A stretch of 64,000 nt of DNA from NCBI GenBank assembly GCA_002633005.1, contig NMRA01000476.1, forward strand, positions 7,340-71,339, written 5' to 3'. Position 1 is the first letter of the stretch. Each line of letters opens with the position of its first letter. The notes under the pieces are model-generated. The model worked only from the letters and a program-made list of their open reading frames with translations. It was not told the origin of the DNA and did not search any database. Source of the DNA: Phoronis australis (taxonomy: Eukaryota > Phoronida > Phoronidae). Positions 11,701-23,759 of this stretch are shown here, one piece after another. The position numbers and the translations under genes are program-made.

Positions 11701-14700
11701 TGGCTGATTCACGATTTTGTTGGCAAATGGCTCAATTGACGTTTTGAAATGAAATCTTAATTCCGCAAGTATTCATTCAAGTTGGAAAGATTGAAAAACA
11801 TCTTCCTTAGATCTCGGTCTATGCGCAAACCATACAGTCAGTGATGTGACTCATGGTCTGGCCAGGATGAAGAGTCGTAATATGCCGAAAAGCTTCTGGT
11901 GTACATAACTTATGATGCGCAGCCGCCATAACACAATATGTGTTTAGCAGTAACAAACTGTGACAAAATGATTAATTAATGCTTGCTAAGTGCTAGTTGT
12001 CTGTGGTTTGACTGCTCTTAGAGTTTTGTTTTTTAACATGGTCTATAAACTGATTAGGTTTTTCCATCTGCTAATAGTTATCAACCATAGTTATTCATTT
12101 CCCAACTGTTTCTGTTATAAGGCTTTTGCACATGGTCTGTCTGTTTCGGATATCAAGAAGGGAATAGTTGTTTGTGTGTTAGTCTTTTAATAGACCATGT
12201 GTTTTTACAGCCTTTGTCTGTCTGTTACATGTGTTGGTGTGTTCAAGGTTGTGTCATTTTGCCCAACACTACAGTAAAATTCATTGAAAATTTAGAGACT
12301 CAAAATATTAGTTGCCTCCTTAAGAATTGGGGTGTGTGCATGGTAATTTAAAACTGTAAACTTGTGTTTGCCAAGAAAAAATATTTAAACCTGTTTCTAC
12401 TTATAACTTACTAAGAGCTTACTAATGAATGAACTAAATGTCTAAACCAAAACTGCTTGTGCAGGATTTGAGGAAAGAAAATGATGTCATGTTGGTTTAA
12501 GAAACATTTGAAGGTAATCCACCTTATTGGATCTCAGCTGAGCTGTGAACACTGGGAGGCCTCCTAGTGAGTGTTAGCAAAACATAAGTGGCACTGGCAG
12601 ATTTAATGAGATTGTGGCTTTAAAGGTCAAAGGTCACTGACATTTTGGAGCTGTTTTTGAATACAAAAAGTTTCTGTTTTGTAATTGATATCACCTAGTG
12701 AGGTACAGTAACTGTTCCAAAAGATTGTTTTATATCCAGTGCAGATGTCTTAAAATTATGTAATATGAACCTAGAAAAATGTCCTAATTTAGGTAAATTT
12801 GAAACATTGGATTCATGTGAAACCCCGGGTGCTAATCATACTACTACTTTACACACTTTTCTCACAAACTGTGTTAGGAATTGTTTTTACAATGCTACAC
12901 TTTGCATGAGAGGCTATAAAAAATGGACGGTCATGACTTTCATGAAAAAAACACAAGTTTCACGAAACGAAATGAAAATAATTCTTGTGAAAACGTTTTT
13001 AAGATTTCTTCTTGAGCATTTATACCAAATGATATTTGGTTATGTTATGGATATCACTTGTATCTAATCCACGATATGAAAATACTGTTTTGACTGTAAC
13101 TTGTCACCAATAGCAACAGGCAGAGTAATTGACACTTGTAAAATCTAGCTACATACATAAATTAATTCCAACAGAGTATATTAGGAGTGACATTTTTAGT
13201 GAAATCATGTGAGTAATAACTACACAAATGAACGTGACTACAGTACAACTCAAATGCCACTCTCCTGCCCCAGCTGGACTCCCTAGGGTTTGATCTTTTC
13301 TAAATTACTCTTTTGTTGATGTCCATTTCCTCAATCATAAAACTGTTCCTAGCAGTACAACAGACACCTGTTTTCACCAGTCTGGTCCATGTTAGGCATC
13401 AACATTGCTCTTGTTGAGTTTTATGTCTTGCATTTCCTGTTGTTAACAAGTAGTAATTGTCCCAACTTTTTTGGGTATCCTCGCCACATTGCATTGAAAT
13501 TGTGATTTCCTAGTTTAGTTCTAGTTTAGTTTTATGTAACAGATGAATATTTCACTCTGTCTGAATGAAATGATGAAGAGTTATTTTAAAAAATTGTTAG
13601 CAAAAGTTTATTTTACTGTTAATGAAGTTCATCGTGCATTGGGTACCAAAGTAAATGAAAGGCACTTGAGTTCTAATTATCGTCTCGTGAACAAAAATAT
13701 AAACATTCATTTTGCCACCTGTTTCTTAAAAATCCTTGTATTTTTCAAACCAGGTTATTAATGTTTTTTTACGTCGGGAACTGCTTTAATTCTAGTAGGA
13801 AGGGTACTCTGATTCTGCTGAAAACTTCCACAAATTTAAGATCAAAGTCTTAACGAACAGTTTGACTGAGTTTTTTTTTTCAAAAGTAACCACTTTCTTG
13901 TTCACTGGTGTGGAGCCTCAAAGTCTGGTATCCATTAAGTCAGGGCTGGATTGTAAGATAATCTGCATACCTACTAGTTTGCTGTAGTTTGCTATAGTTA
14001 GCTGAAATAAGCTCTAAAATAAGATGGAAGTTTAGGAATTGACAAAATATAAGGTTATCCAAGATAGATATAATTATGGAGTCTGTAAAACTCACAGCTT
14101 TGTCATCTTATTGGAGTTATGAAGCTGACCTGGATGTTAACAGCCCAGTCCATGGGACTTGCAAAATTGCAATGAAGTCCACATTTTTTTTGCTGTACAT
14201 TGTGCATTGTCTGGGAGATGTATATTCCTGCAGGAAATGGCCTGTTGTGATGATTGGGTTGTCGCCAGATTTGCATTGATCCATTCTCCATTTCATGACA
14301 TTAACAGCTTGTTTCTCATGGGACAAGTGAAGGCAAACCTTAAAGTGACTAATGATATTTTCTCCAAGGATATGATAACTTCTTATTTTCTGAGAATAAC
14401 TTCCATCAGTATGCACACCCTTTTCCTTCTCTACTCCTGAACTTCCTTATTAATACCCAACAAACAATGTGTGTCTGTGTGTGTTTTGCTGTCGATAAAC
14501 TCTTACGTTACTAGGCGGGAAACAAAAGTTTAGTCTGCTTTTGACTCAATGCATTTTATTTGAAATCTGACAAAAATATTTTCCATTGCAAAATGAATAT
14601 TTGTGCAAACAAATGAGCACACACGACAACGAAAAATGAAACCCTTTTATCGACCAACCTACCTATTCTGGAGAGGTGAGAGCACGGAGAGGAGAATGAA

Positions 14701-15326
14701 TATTATTTTAAAGATTGCCTTATCGTAGACGTTCTATATATTTTGATTTTTTTCTGACTGTTGCCATTGTAAAAAACGCAAATGAAAATTTCCAAGTAAA
14801 ATGCTTACAGTGCAGACTATAATTCATCAGAAATGTTTATCAATTTATGTTGCATTTTCTAAAAATATTTTGTTTTTAAAAGGACATTATCATTTTTACG
14901 TCTGAAAAATGCATTCTTGGTATTATTCTTGGATGTAATGTCACTTGACGTAAAATCTCTTTTATTCACTTGAAAAGCTATCATCAGAGTCCTGTGCTGT
15001 TTTAGTCACACTGCTCTGGATCACAATTTTGACTGAGCTTGGATGCTTGAAGTTTTTCATGCAACCTGTATGCCGAAGTCTATGGATTCTGTCAGCAGAA
15101 GTAGTGTTTCCATTGTTTTTCCTGATCAATTTGTTGTGTTGTTTTAGTTACTGTTGAAACCATGGAGACAGATGAAGAGGAAGAAGAGGTTGCCATGGTA
15201 ACCATCGGCTCGTTGAAGGTTCCCTACGATGAAGTGACTGACGAAATGGTGTCCAAGATGACGCCTGATGAGAAAGAGGCTTACATAAAACTGGGTCAAG
15301 AGATTTACGCTCATATGTATGAATAA
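5090..15326 (+). CDS. GTF2E1: General transcription factor IIE subunit 1 (TFIIE alpha), four coding exons
   Basis: Joining 5090-5760, 6390-6615, 7383-7563 and 15148-15326 gives 1257 nt and a 418-aa protein with matching intron phases (2, 0, 1). The start ATG lies one base after a strong acceptor (GTTGTTTTCAG, 5078-5088), so a non-coding first exon is expected upstream. Residues about 15-105 form the winged-helix TFE/TFIIE alpha domain. A zinc ribbon follows with C137, C140, C162 and C165. The middle carries the family motif [15 protein letters not shown] and the helix [16 protein letters not shown]. The end is a Ser/Asp/Glu-rich stretch and the TFIIH-binding tail ([18 protein letters not shown]). 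The human protein is about 439 aa. TFIIE alpha recruits and regulates TFIIH in the RNA polymerase II preinitiation complex, in the nucleus. No truncation is visible. Confidence 0.96.
6390..6615 (+). CDS. GTF2E1: TFIIE alpha coding exon 2
   Basis: The acceptor is CCTGTTCTAG (6380-6389) and the donor CAG/GTACTA at 6616. The exon completes codon 224 and encodes residues 225-299, ending [16 protein letters not shown], which corresponds to the conserved KEQPVWLTESTVQGA region of vertebrate TFIIE alpha. Confidence 0.92.
7383..7563 (+). CDS. GTF2E1: TFIIE alpha coding exon 3
   Basis: I chose the acceptor TTTCCAG at 7382 because the earlier AG at 7358-7359 would read straight into TGA in the required phase. 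The exon encodes [11 protein letters not shown] to [12 protein letters not shown] (residues 300-359), including the helix [13 protein letters not shown] and the start of the acidic region. The donor is GCAG/GTAATT. Confidence 0.88.
8494..8510 (+). promoter_or_regulatory. CTCF-like core motif
   Basis: ACACCAGGTGGCACTAG closely fits the bilaterian CTCF core (CCACCAGGNGGCRC). It is a single motif match in an intron, and occupancy is unknown. Confidence 0.35.
10225..10350 (+). repeat. Dispersed repeat family A, copy 1
   Basis: It shares CTTTCATAAAATCG, AACACTG and ACCATCAGCGACTCAA with 39277-39400, in the same order and orientation. The shared span is about 120 bp and moderately diverged. The overlapping 133-codon open frame at 10284-10685 starts inside the repeat and is not conserved in the second copy. 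Confidence 0.65.
11305..11920. mobile_element. Degraded long-TIR foldback element (copy 3)
   Basis: Bases 11310-11440 are a diverged copy of the arm at 3080-3230 (CGCACCGGCTAAA, AAGTACCTTT, AGAGGGATACC). Bases 11755-11905 are the inverted arm (AGTATTCATTCAAGTTGGAA, ATATGCCGAAAAGCTTC). The 300-bp centre is unique to this copy. This shows that the family of 3017-3916 also reached the intron of the neighbouring gene. Confidence 0.65.
15148..15326 (+). CDS. GTF2E1: TFIIE alpha coding exon 4, C-terminal tail and stop
   Basis: The acceptor is TGTTGTTTTAG (15137-15147). The frame reads [17 protein letters not shown], then [20 protein letters not shown] to the end at TAA 15324-15326. This matches the vertebrate tail (VAQMTPEEKEAYIAMGQRM) that contacts TFIIH. 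Confidence 0.95.
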
Positions 15327-15391
15327 GTTATACATGTGGATCTGTTTTGCTGTGTAGACCTGAATGCCGCAAGAAGCGAGGGTCTTACTGT

Positions 15392-16003
15392 GGAGCCAGT
15401 TTCATGAAAATGTCTCGAGCTTAAGTTAAACCATAGTTGGGCTAAAGTAAGACTAATTTGTCTCAGCACCATTTCATGAAATTTCTTAAGTTAGACCAAA
15501 ACTAAGACCAAAATTGGTCATTTCAGTCTAAGCCAAGACCGAAAGTTAGTATGCTGCGGAGCTGGCTTAAGATTGTATTTTCGTCTAAATGACCACACTT
15601 TATGACTGCCGTCACTGAAAAATCTGTTTAGGAACAAGTTTTGTTGGTATTTCTTACTGTTCTACAATTTGTTGGCCACAAGCAGTGTCAAATTGGAGGC
15701 CGTCTGCTTTTGATTTGAGAACCGGCAAAAAGCCATAAAGACAGTGCAGTGCGACTTACCTGCAAATGTGATGTTTTCCTGCCTCACCAGGGTTTTCTCA
15801 AGTAAACAAAGCCCCATTTAGAGTTTCAATACCACGATTATTCTTGAAGCTGGATTTCGCACTTCAGCTTGTTTAGTATTTTGACCAAAAGCCAACTTTT
15901 TATTCATGAAACTGTTTTCTGAATTATCCTCTTTGGTCTTAACTTAACCCAAATCTTGGTCTTAACTTGCTGGCTTGAGTCACTTTTCATAAAACAGGCA
16001 CCT
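15392..16003. mobile_element. Probable MITE with degenerate inverted ends, just downstream of TFIIE alpha
   Basis: The left end GAGCCAGTTTCATGAAAATG pairs imperfectly with the right end read inverted (GTGCCTGTTTTATGAAAAGT). Inner sequence also pairs (CTTAAGTTA and TTAACTTAACC). It is about 610 bp long, has no coding frame, and begins 66 bases after the stop codon, so it may be transcribed as 3' UTR. No clear target duplication was seen. Confidence 0.5.
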
Positions 16004-16111
16004 GGTAGTGTTGCGATCATTGTCTTTTAAGACACTTTAAAAAGTGGAGCATGTGTGGAGGTGCTGCAGTGAGTGACAAGCTTTGCATCCTGTACAGTCA
16101 AGTTAAATGTT

Positions 16112-16208
16112 TCACACACAGACACACAGACACACACAGACACACACAGACACACACAGACACACACAGACACACACAGACACACACACACACACAGACA
16201 CACACACA
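16112..16208 (+). repeat. Microsatellite, CACACACAGA-type
   Basis: About 97 bp built mainly from a 10-bp unit CACACACAGA that grades into pure CA. The open frames across it in several phases are repeat artefacts. Confidence 0.95.
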
Positions 16209-16347
16209 TTTATTCACCAGAAATCCACCAATCTTGAACCAAATAGTGCAATGGATGAACAGCATAGTCGACGATCATCACTATATGTTGCCAACTAAAA
16301 CAAGGTAACAAACCTATCTTCTGCTGTTTTGTTGATTGATCTGTTTG

Positions 16348-16461
<114 letters not shown>

Positions 16462-16968
16462 TGCCACCACTGAGTGACAAAAGATGGAAAATCGTTACTT
16501 CAGGCTTCTTGGTGACTGAATGTATCAACTTAGGTAAAGACAACAATTTCCCACAGTCTATACCACGTTCCTTCTATCGATAAAAATGTCAATAGTAGAC
16601 AGTAAATTACCCGTTATTTAAGATGGAGATGAAGGGAACTGAAACTGCCTTACTAAGGATTTTGGGGTCTAGTCAGTGAGGGATCTCATTGTGTATAAGT
16701 TGAATGTTTGAGAGACACAATTGTGCTGCTGCTACTCAGGACTGAGAGTGAAGGGTTGGTTTGTCACTTTATGATATGGGATGGTGAATCACAGATTATT
16801 TTGAATAGACACTTGGGACCTTGAACTGCATTACAAGGGAAGTGGTTAGTGGGTCTTCTCGGAAGTTAGAAGGAACCCTTGTGATGCACTTGTTCCCGGG
16901 AATTCTGCAAAAATCAGGATATACCAGGAAACAATGGGCACAACTCCAATTTTATTATAACTGTATTC

Positions 16969-16974
16969 AATAAA
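16969..16974 (+). terminator. Possible polyadenylation signal downstream of TFIIE alpha
   Basis: AATAAA about 1.6 kb after the stop codon, one of several candidates. Nothing else supports it. Confidence 0.2.
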
Positions 16975-17609
16975 GCCTATTAGTATCTCTGTAAGAATAA
17001 CACATTCTGCTAGTACTCAGTGCCAGTAAACCTGTTTTCTGAGTGCTCATATCAAAACAGACGCATGGTAAAAATAAGTTTGTCTACATGCAAAAATGCC
17101 CTCCAACCCATTCAGTGTCTGTTTTTTGACTAACTTTGGAAATCAGTTGGTGAGGAAGGAAACCAAAAACCCACTTTAGAGAACCCAGTGCTGTAATCAA
17201 GGTTTCGAATACCAGTAATTTTTGTCAAAAATGCCAAGGGACGAAAAAACACTTGTGACATGATCAGTGTCGTGAGGTGTGGTGAACAGTGATACAAGGT
17301 TGCCTTTTGTTTAAGGTTCTTCTTCAGGTGGGTGGTTTATGCTCCTTGTTTCTGGGGGGGGGGGTGTATAAAAGACTTTCTAATGACCATTATTCTCTTA
17401 CTGGACTTTTGTCCTTTGGTTACTGTTGTGTCAAAATAAGCATCCATTTTTAACCGGTTGGGTACCTACAGTTAACTCTGCTTTGGAGCTCTCATTCACT
17501 GTTGTTATGGTAAAATCTCCAATTTAGAAGGGGTGAAATTTCTTTTTCTCCCTTTTTCATAAATCATACTGTACCAAACTAATGCTTTGTTATATTCAAG
17601 TTCTGTATC

Positions 17610-17740
17610 ACTGCTTCCAACTCACAGTATGTTGAGAAATGGTGGGCCTCGACAATGATGTCAAAATCCTTTAAAAAATGTAAAAAGTGCAATTTTGGCA
17701 ATTAGTTTTGTCTGAAATTGGTGAGATTTTGCTGTAGTCT
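17610..17740 (+). repeat. Dispersed repeat family B, copy 1
   Basis: It shares ACAATGATGTCAAAA-type sequence, TTTTGGCAATTA-TTTTGTC and GTGAGAT-TT with 36230-36365 in the same order. The copies are diverged and about 130 bp long. The family is not recognised. Confidence 0.55.
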
Positions 17741-20280
17741 ACTGAGGAATCTGGCTGTAATGTTATGAAGATGCTCAAAATAATCAACATTCGCGGTGTA
17801 GTTCAATTAATATTTTCATAGATCTTATCCTTTATATGTCAGTACTTCTCAATTGTCTTAAATGTGTGCAAGTCATTTCATCCCCCATTTACTGGGTATT
17901 GCCATCCAATGCACACATCTTCGTTTTATTCTCCAATCAAAATATTCATGGTGCAGAGCTTTACCAAATAGTGTTTTAACAATAAAAAGATGACTACATT
18001 TCTTGAAAGATGGAGTGCTGTTTAGTTAATGCACTGTATTGCATTGTCTCAGGACACCAGTTTCACACAATGAGGAGTGAATGTTACAGAAGTCATAAAA
18101 ATCTAGCTCAGAAATAAGGCAAGTTAACTTCTTATTTTCTGTAATTGTGCTGATGGCTAATAAACTACTTCATTCTTATTTTACTGTACCTTAAGGTTGT
18201 CAATTATAGACTCTCCCTGTAGTGGGAAGGATAACTTAACATTAGGAACATAAGTTAAAGTAACATAACATTCATCCTGTTGCGACTGTGGGCAAATGAA
18301 TCTGAAACACATAACTACTGATCTGTAAAAGGTCCAATCCGTGAGCTTCCCCCATTGTTGATATTGAACACTACTCAATAAGGCCACTTCATCCTGACCA
18401 AACTTTACCTTTTTTTCTCTAACTTTGTATTGTTTTATGGATGGGTGATGTACCAGATCTTGCAATCCTGAAAGTTAACCATGAGTTTGATGTACTGTTG
18501 CAAGTTGTTTCAGTATTATTTTTTAGTGTGTTGCTACTTCTGTATTGATGTTTATGTTTGTTTCTTAAAGCGGCAATAAATCCGAATTCCAACAAAAAAA
18601 CTTAATTTTGGTTTAAATCATTTACCATGTAAATTTGGTCTGTTAAGTTAAAACTTGTTCCTTGCTTATAAGGGAAGTGAGTTTTGTTTTTTCAAAGAAT
18701 TGAAAAATCGTTATTGTTCGAGACCCATGACTCCAGTGACATGTCAACTTGTACAGCCTGGTCTCAAGCAATAATGAACTGCCCTTCCTTCCAGGGTCAG
18801 AAATCTGATCTGGTTTGACTAAGGAACAGTTTGAGATCAGTTTAATGAAGCTAAGTGGCCTACAAAATATCTTTTAAACAATTCCTGATGAAAGTACCAT
18901 CTCGCAATGTCTAGTACAGAGTAATCCACTTTCCCCTGGGAGGAAATTTCTAGAAAAAATCACAAAATTCATGATTTTTGAAATACGCGAAGGAAAAACT
19001 ATGGTTACCACAAAGTTTCTAATCTCCCTCCCACTTATGATAAATGCGCGCATGCACCCACAGCCAGTTTCTTGAAATCGCTTGAGGTCAAAGGTCAGAT
19101 TTTCCATATGAGGGAAATGTGCTATGTCTTTTGCCATACCAAATAAGGAGACGTGCTTTGCCTTGTGGGAGAGAAATCCACGAAGTGGCGAGGAGTTGAT
19201 AGATCGTTTTTTTTTTGAAATTTAAAACTAAAAGAAAATGGTTTGATATGAACAGAAATTAAAAAATCTTAATGAACAAACCCTAAAAATGCCTCGTGAG
19301 CAGGTAGAATTCTGTTTCAGTCGCAGGAAACCACTTTCAATAACGCAATTTAGTCTGTTGATCGGGTTTCGGGCCTCTTTAAAAGTTGTTTATTTCGTGA
19401 CGGAAGGCGGGTTTAATCGTTAACCGTCTGACCTGAATCTCTGAAGCTGAAAGCTCTTCGCTGGTAGTTCTCATGCTTCTTTCCTTCTCAAGATGCGTTT
19501 ACCTGTCACAGGTGTTCTTTTTGGTCTCGTGACACCCGTGGCTATCTCAGCGCATTATCATTTCAAATAAAGGCACCTTCACTTGAACATAAAGAATGTT
19601 ACCATTATTACTTTAATTCCTAAATAGAAAGGCCTGATATGAAACTCAATTACAAACAGTAGTCGATTCAGGTGCAATTATCGGCCCAGCGTCATTGGCT
19701 GCAAATGCCATGAATCCTAGCGGGACATTTGTTGAACGGGTGTAATTTTCGGCAGAGAAAAGGCAAATTGAGGCAATTTCCAATCATCAAACGAAGCTGA
19801 CTAAGAGCACCGAGTATTTTCTTTGTATTGGATTTCATTTTATCAACTGGCAAGCTAATGTGCTTTTGTAGACATAGTGCTTGAAAATGGGGTAAAAATT
19901 CTTCAATTTGTGATGCGTTTTGTCGAAAAAGGAAAATTATTCTGTTGACAGAATGCTGTGCACAATCATGGACAAGATCGGTTGGTACACAGCAGCCTCT
20001 ACTGAATGACGTTTGAAAGTACAAGGTTTTCGAAACGAAATACAAAGACATTTTGAATGTTAAAAAATGAAAATATTTGAAATGCAAATTTAGTATTTAC
20101 TTTAGCTCTCAGTTGAAGAGTTTTATTAAGGTATCATTTGCGTCAACTACTTTTACATCGACTTTGGTAAAAGTACTCACTCAGCCTTTCATTTCTCTAT
20201 CTAGTTTCGATTTACCCTAGAGTTAGAAAACTTTCCGAACAACTCAGCTTTGTTTACACATCAGGCCATGATTAGGCCAT
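17741..20280. other. Intergenic stretch, nothing coding recognised
   Basis: AT-rich sequence with a few 90-130-codon frames on the minus strand (18181-18465, 18874-19137, 19692-20087). These show no family features, splice context or biased composition. An AATAAA lies near 18573. Confidence 0.4.
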
Positions 20281-20285
20281 ATTGT

Positions 20286-20579
20286 CAGTGGCGGAATTAG
20301 GGGGNNNNNNNNNNNNNNNNNNNNNNNNNNNNNNNNNNNNNNNNNNNNNNNNNNNNNNNNNNNNNNNATCCAGGGGGGCTCGGGGGGTGAATAAACAATG
20401 CATAGGCTCTGAACAAACCCCGTTTACTTTTTTTTCAGTCAAACTCTCCGCAGACCCAAAAATTCGAGACCCCTGCATCCCTACAGTTTAGGCTGAGCGC
20501 GCGCGTCTGCCGAAATTTTGGTTATTCCGTTATTCCTGTGTCCTGGCCCCCCTAACTCAAAATCCTGGATACGCCCCTG
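20286..20579. mobile_element. hAT-like MITE containing an assembly gap
   Basis: The left end CAGTGGCGGAATTAGGGGG and the right end read inverted, CAGGGGCGTATCCAGG, are typical of widespread animal hAT MITEs with CAGTGGCGGATCCAGG tips. A 63-base N run (20305-20367) falls in the G-rich left part and is followed by another ATCCAGGGGGG. No clean 8-bp target duplication is visible; both flanks only share ATTG. Confidence 0.55.
20305..20367. other. Assembly gap (63 N)
   Basis: Run of N inside a G-rich transposon end. The true length is unknown. Confidence 0.99.
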
Positions 20580-21221
20580 ATTGCATATCTGGTTCTTGCC
20601 TGTGGAGGCTTGGTTATTGATGCGGAATTTTTCCGAGGTTCACATTTTGAAGATAAAAAAGACCTGATATCAACTAAAGTGTGGGTATTTATTTGCCATC
20701 CAAACCGGATTGAATCTAGCGGTGTGCTGGTGTCGACCGGGAGGGGTGACGCTGTTTTTTTTTTCAGATAGTGGTTATAACCTATTTTTATTCAGTTCAA
20801 GCTATTGAGGAAGCGACTGTGGAGAACGTGAAGTCACTTAGCCTAAAAGGTTCCTTAGATGCGTGTGTGCGGCTTTTGACAAAGAAGGTAGGATACCTTT
20901 GCTGAAAGTGGTATGGGCGGGCGCTATGTGAGTCACATGTTTCAGTGCAGGTCGGGGCACAGATAAGAACAAAACAAATGTTTTTTGTCTTAGGTAATAC
21001 ATCGACAATCACTATTTTTCGAATTCCCTCTTCACGGTTGAGTGAAAATCGGCTCACGCCAATCTATATTCTTCAATGATCTTGGATTAATCGCACAAGC
21101 CTTGGCAAATCCAGACTTCATGAAAAGTACATATATGTACAATAACAAGTACATTCTACCTCTCAGACGCCTTGTATACCACTAACTGCCATTTTAAAAA
21201 CTACTGTTGGTAACTCGTTTC

Positions 21222-21596
21222 AACTAGGGGTGGGACGATGCACGTTTTTCAAAATTCGATTCGACTCTTTTTCAAGACGAATTCTATTATTTTCGATTTG
21301 AGTCTTGTTTGTCAAATTTTTTTTTTCTCAAATATAATTAGTAGCCAACTTACCACTCGTAACACTTTCAACTACAGAATTGTGATGAAATATGATATGA
21401 AAGATCCTGAGCTGCTCATTTGTTCCATTTTCGCACTGATATTACTCAAAAGACAGGAATGCAGTGTGTCTAAACTTTGTGATGCACTTAACGGCAAAAA
21501 TTGGAACTAAGAATCGAATCAAATTTGATCGATATCAAAATCGGTTACTCCCGCATCGCGATTCGACCTCCGTTTAATCTCCGCACCCGTAGTTTT
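21222..21596. mobile_element. Probable short DNA transposon with AACTAGGGGTG-type ends
   Basis: The left end AACTAGGGGTGGGACGATG pairs with the right end read inverted, AACTACGGGTGCGGAGAT. Internally there are repeated TTCGATTCGA / GAATCGAATC words, as is usual in metazoan hAT-type MITEs with GGGGTGGGACGAT tips. It is about 375 bp and has no transposase. Confidence 0.45.
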
Positions 21597-21599
21597 AAC

Positions 21600-23100
21600 C
21601 TTCTGTGTTTAAACAGTATTTTATCATTCATAACTGTGAAGACTTGAATTAATGGCCTTCCCAACTTAATGTGTACGAAGTAATTATGTTCCGTGCGATT
21701 TCCTTTTCGTCTCTTGCATACCCGCACTTAACGATGCTGTTTGATTGGTGGTAATTGGTCGTACAGCAAAAAAAGAGAAATATTTATTCCAGACCAGGTT
21801 ACTGCGTGCACATTGACGTTGAAACTCAGGCATTTTTCTTCATTGGTCGCGAACAATACCATCATTAACCTTGAGTACCTCTTTACCAAACAAGGTCTCG
21901 TGTGCTGTAACTTCTCGTCCCCTCCAAGTGGTCTTGTCCTGTCCGCTTCTGTTGTTACACGCTGCAGAAAACCACCCCCACAACGAAAGCTGTTGCGCGA
22001 CGGCAAGAAATATCAATTGAGTCTCACGACTTGACGACTCCAGATTGTCTTCTGGCTGAAAGATATCAATGGTTTCCCTCAGCAGCGGCTAGGATTTAAG
22101 ATAATTGGATAATCCCTTCAAGAGCGTGAGAGCCACCAGGTATCGACGACTGTCAGTGTACCTAAGCCCCATATTTGTTTTGTGGGCTTGCGTCTTGTGT
22201 TATGACATATGTCATTTAACCCCAGGGTTACCCTCAGTTACCTGCTGTGCCAGATGGCGACAAAGTACAAATGAGGGAACACTATCCACAATATATTCTC
22301 AGACACACCTACATTCATTGCCTGCACCATTCGATGAGTGTGGATTTCCATCCACGGGTTGAAATTGCATCGTTCACATTTAAGTTGGAGCTTAAACATA
22401 CCATGGCGAGACTATTATGCAGTTGGTGTGAGCCTCTATAACGGGAAAGAACGAGCTGGAATGACAATTTGGAAGCTAGGCCAATGACAGGCCCACATTC
22501 GCCATGATAAGTGTTTCAGGAACGCCATCATCGTTTCAAAGGTCCGCCATAGGTGGCGCATTAATTCATTTCCAATCAAAGTGCTTTATTACCAGTTTCA
22601 GGTGAGATCACCGTGACAGAAAGCGATGCTTGCCATCAAGGTGTACAGATATCTTTTGGTGAATTACCGAATGCACCAAATACTGGATACTGGTTTATCC
22701 GAAAACTTGCATTTAGAAAACAAAATAGTCTTTTGTTGATAACAAAATATTAATTTTGAATGCAGGCGCGGGGAATATACAAATACTTTGAAAACGCCAG
22801 CAGCCTCTCAAAACTCATTCAAAATAGACAGAAAATCGCTTGGTGTGTAGGCAAGTATTATGAAGCCTAAATTTGTGCTCTCATGCTATGATGGTTTTCC
22901 AGCAGGCACTTTGTCAGAATTGAACAAAGGGCCGAGCATCAAATAAAATAACTGCGGATTTTGCATCTCAAGGCTCTCATTAAAGATATTCAATTAAAAG
23001 CAATTTAGGAATGATGGTTTTGCTTTGCTGAGGTTGGTTCAATTGGTACAACTTTGTCGCATTATAACTCGGTGCAATCTGCCTATTTATTTACATGTTA
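21600..23100. other. Intergenic region upstream of the SASH1-like gene
   Basis: No convincing gene. One motif stands out at 22545-22559: CGCCATAGGTGGCGC, a short palindrome with a CTCF-like core. Overlapping frames on both strands at 21728-22034 are balanced in composition and look like chance. Confidence 0.4.
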
Positions 23101-23167
23101 TCATAACAAACGGCAATTCGCCAGAGTTGATCGACACGCGAGGAAATCCCAGCTCAAGCTCAACAGT

Positions 23168-23292
23168 GATTGGAAGGTTTTCTTCATGACGTCACCAGCT
23201 GCTTGAAGTTGAGTACTCAGTAGTTTTCTTGACAGCGAGTCTGGTGGTCGTGCAAATGAGTTGTGGTTGCGATGAAGTTGTGGAGTTATAAT
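23168..23292 (+). promoter_or_regulatory. Probable promoter elements of the SASH1-like gene
   Basis: Within 160 bases of the ATG there is an inverted CCAAT box (GATTGG, 23168-23173), a full cAMP-response element TGACGTCA (23187-23194), an E-box CAGCTG (23196-23201) and a TATA-like TTATAATA (about 23286-23293). The cluster suggests a CREB/ATF-responsive promoter for the SAMD5-like first exon. It is inferred from motifs only. Confidence 0.35.
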
Positions 23293-23324
23293 ACAGCGAT
23301 TTAAAAACAGTGTTACTGACGAAA

Positions 23325-23759
23325 ATGGATTCCAACATGGTTGAGGAGTGGCTTCGGTCACTTGATTTAGTGCAATATACTGAAGCATTTCTGGACAACG
23401 GCTACGACGATTTGGAAATTTGCAAACAAATTGGACAGCCAGATTTAGACGCTATTGGAGTTAAGATTAGTATACATAGACACGAAATTCTCAAAGCTGT
23501 CGCCAACTTACGGGATCAAGGTGCAACAGCAGTATATTTTACGTTGGAAGAGTTCCAAAATGGGGACGATTCGGGATTCCAGGAGAACAGCTCGTGCGAC
23601 GCGCACGCGCCATCTCCCGCCAGGCTGTCCGGCTGTTTTGACACGTACGGTTCAGGGAAAAATTTAGTGAAGTTTCCTAAACTCCAGTTGAATTTGATGA
23701 TCCAGAATAGACTCTTAGAAGAGGATATAAACTTGACGGATTATCCTTACTGCACTCCG
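23325..23759 (+). CDS. SASH1: SASH1-like exon 1: SAMD5-like SAM domain
   Basis: ATG at 23325; the donor is CCG/GTAAGT at 23760; phase 0. It encodes 145 aa. The SAM domain (WLRSLDLVQYTEAFLDNGYD onward) and the tail KFPKLQLNLMIQNRLLEEDI correspond to vertebrate SAMD5 ([20 protein letters not shown]), not to the N-terminus of vertebrate SASH1. A neighbouring separate SAMD5 gene ending in the next intron remains possible, because vertebrate SAMD5 has a short second exon that I did not find here. Confidence 0.88.

Larger units (their letters stand above)
7564..15147. other. TFIIE alpha intron 3 (7.6 kb), repeat-bearing
   Basis: This long intron separates the acidic stretch from the C-terminal tail. 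It holds a CTCF-like motif (8494-8510), a G13 run (8892-8904), a dispersed repeat at 10225-10350 with a second copy in a SASH1-like intron, and a degraded long-TIR foldback element (11305-11920). No extra exon is needed because exon 3 (phase 1) joins exon 4 directly. The rest shows only AT-rich sequence without coding potential. Confidence 0.7.

Noticed and set aside
14117-14440. Overlapping plus and minus frames of 93-99 codons
   Set aside because: Overlapping frames on both strands without family features, inside the TFIIE alpha intron.
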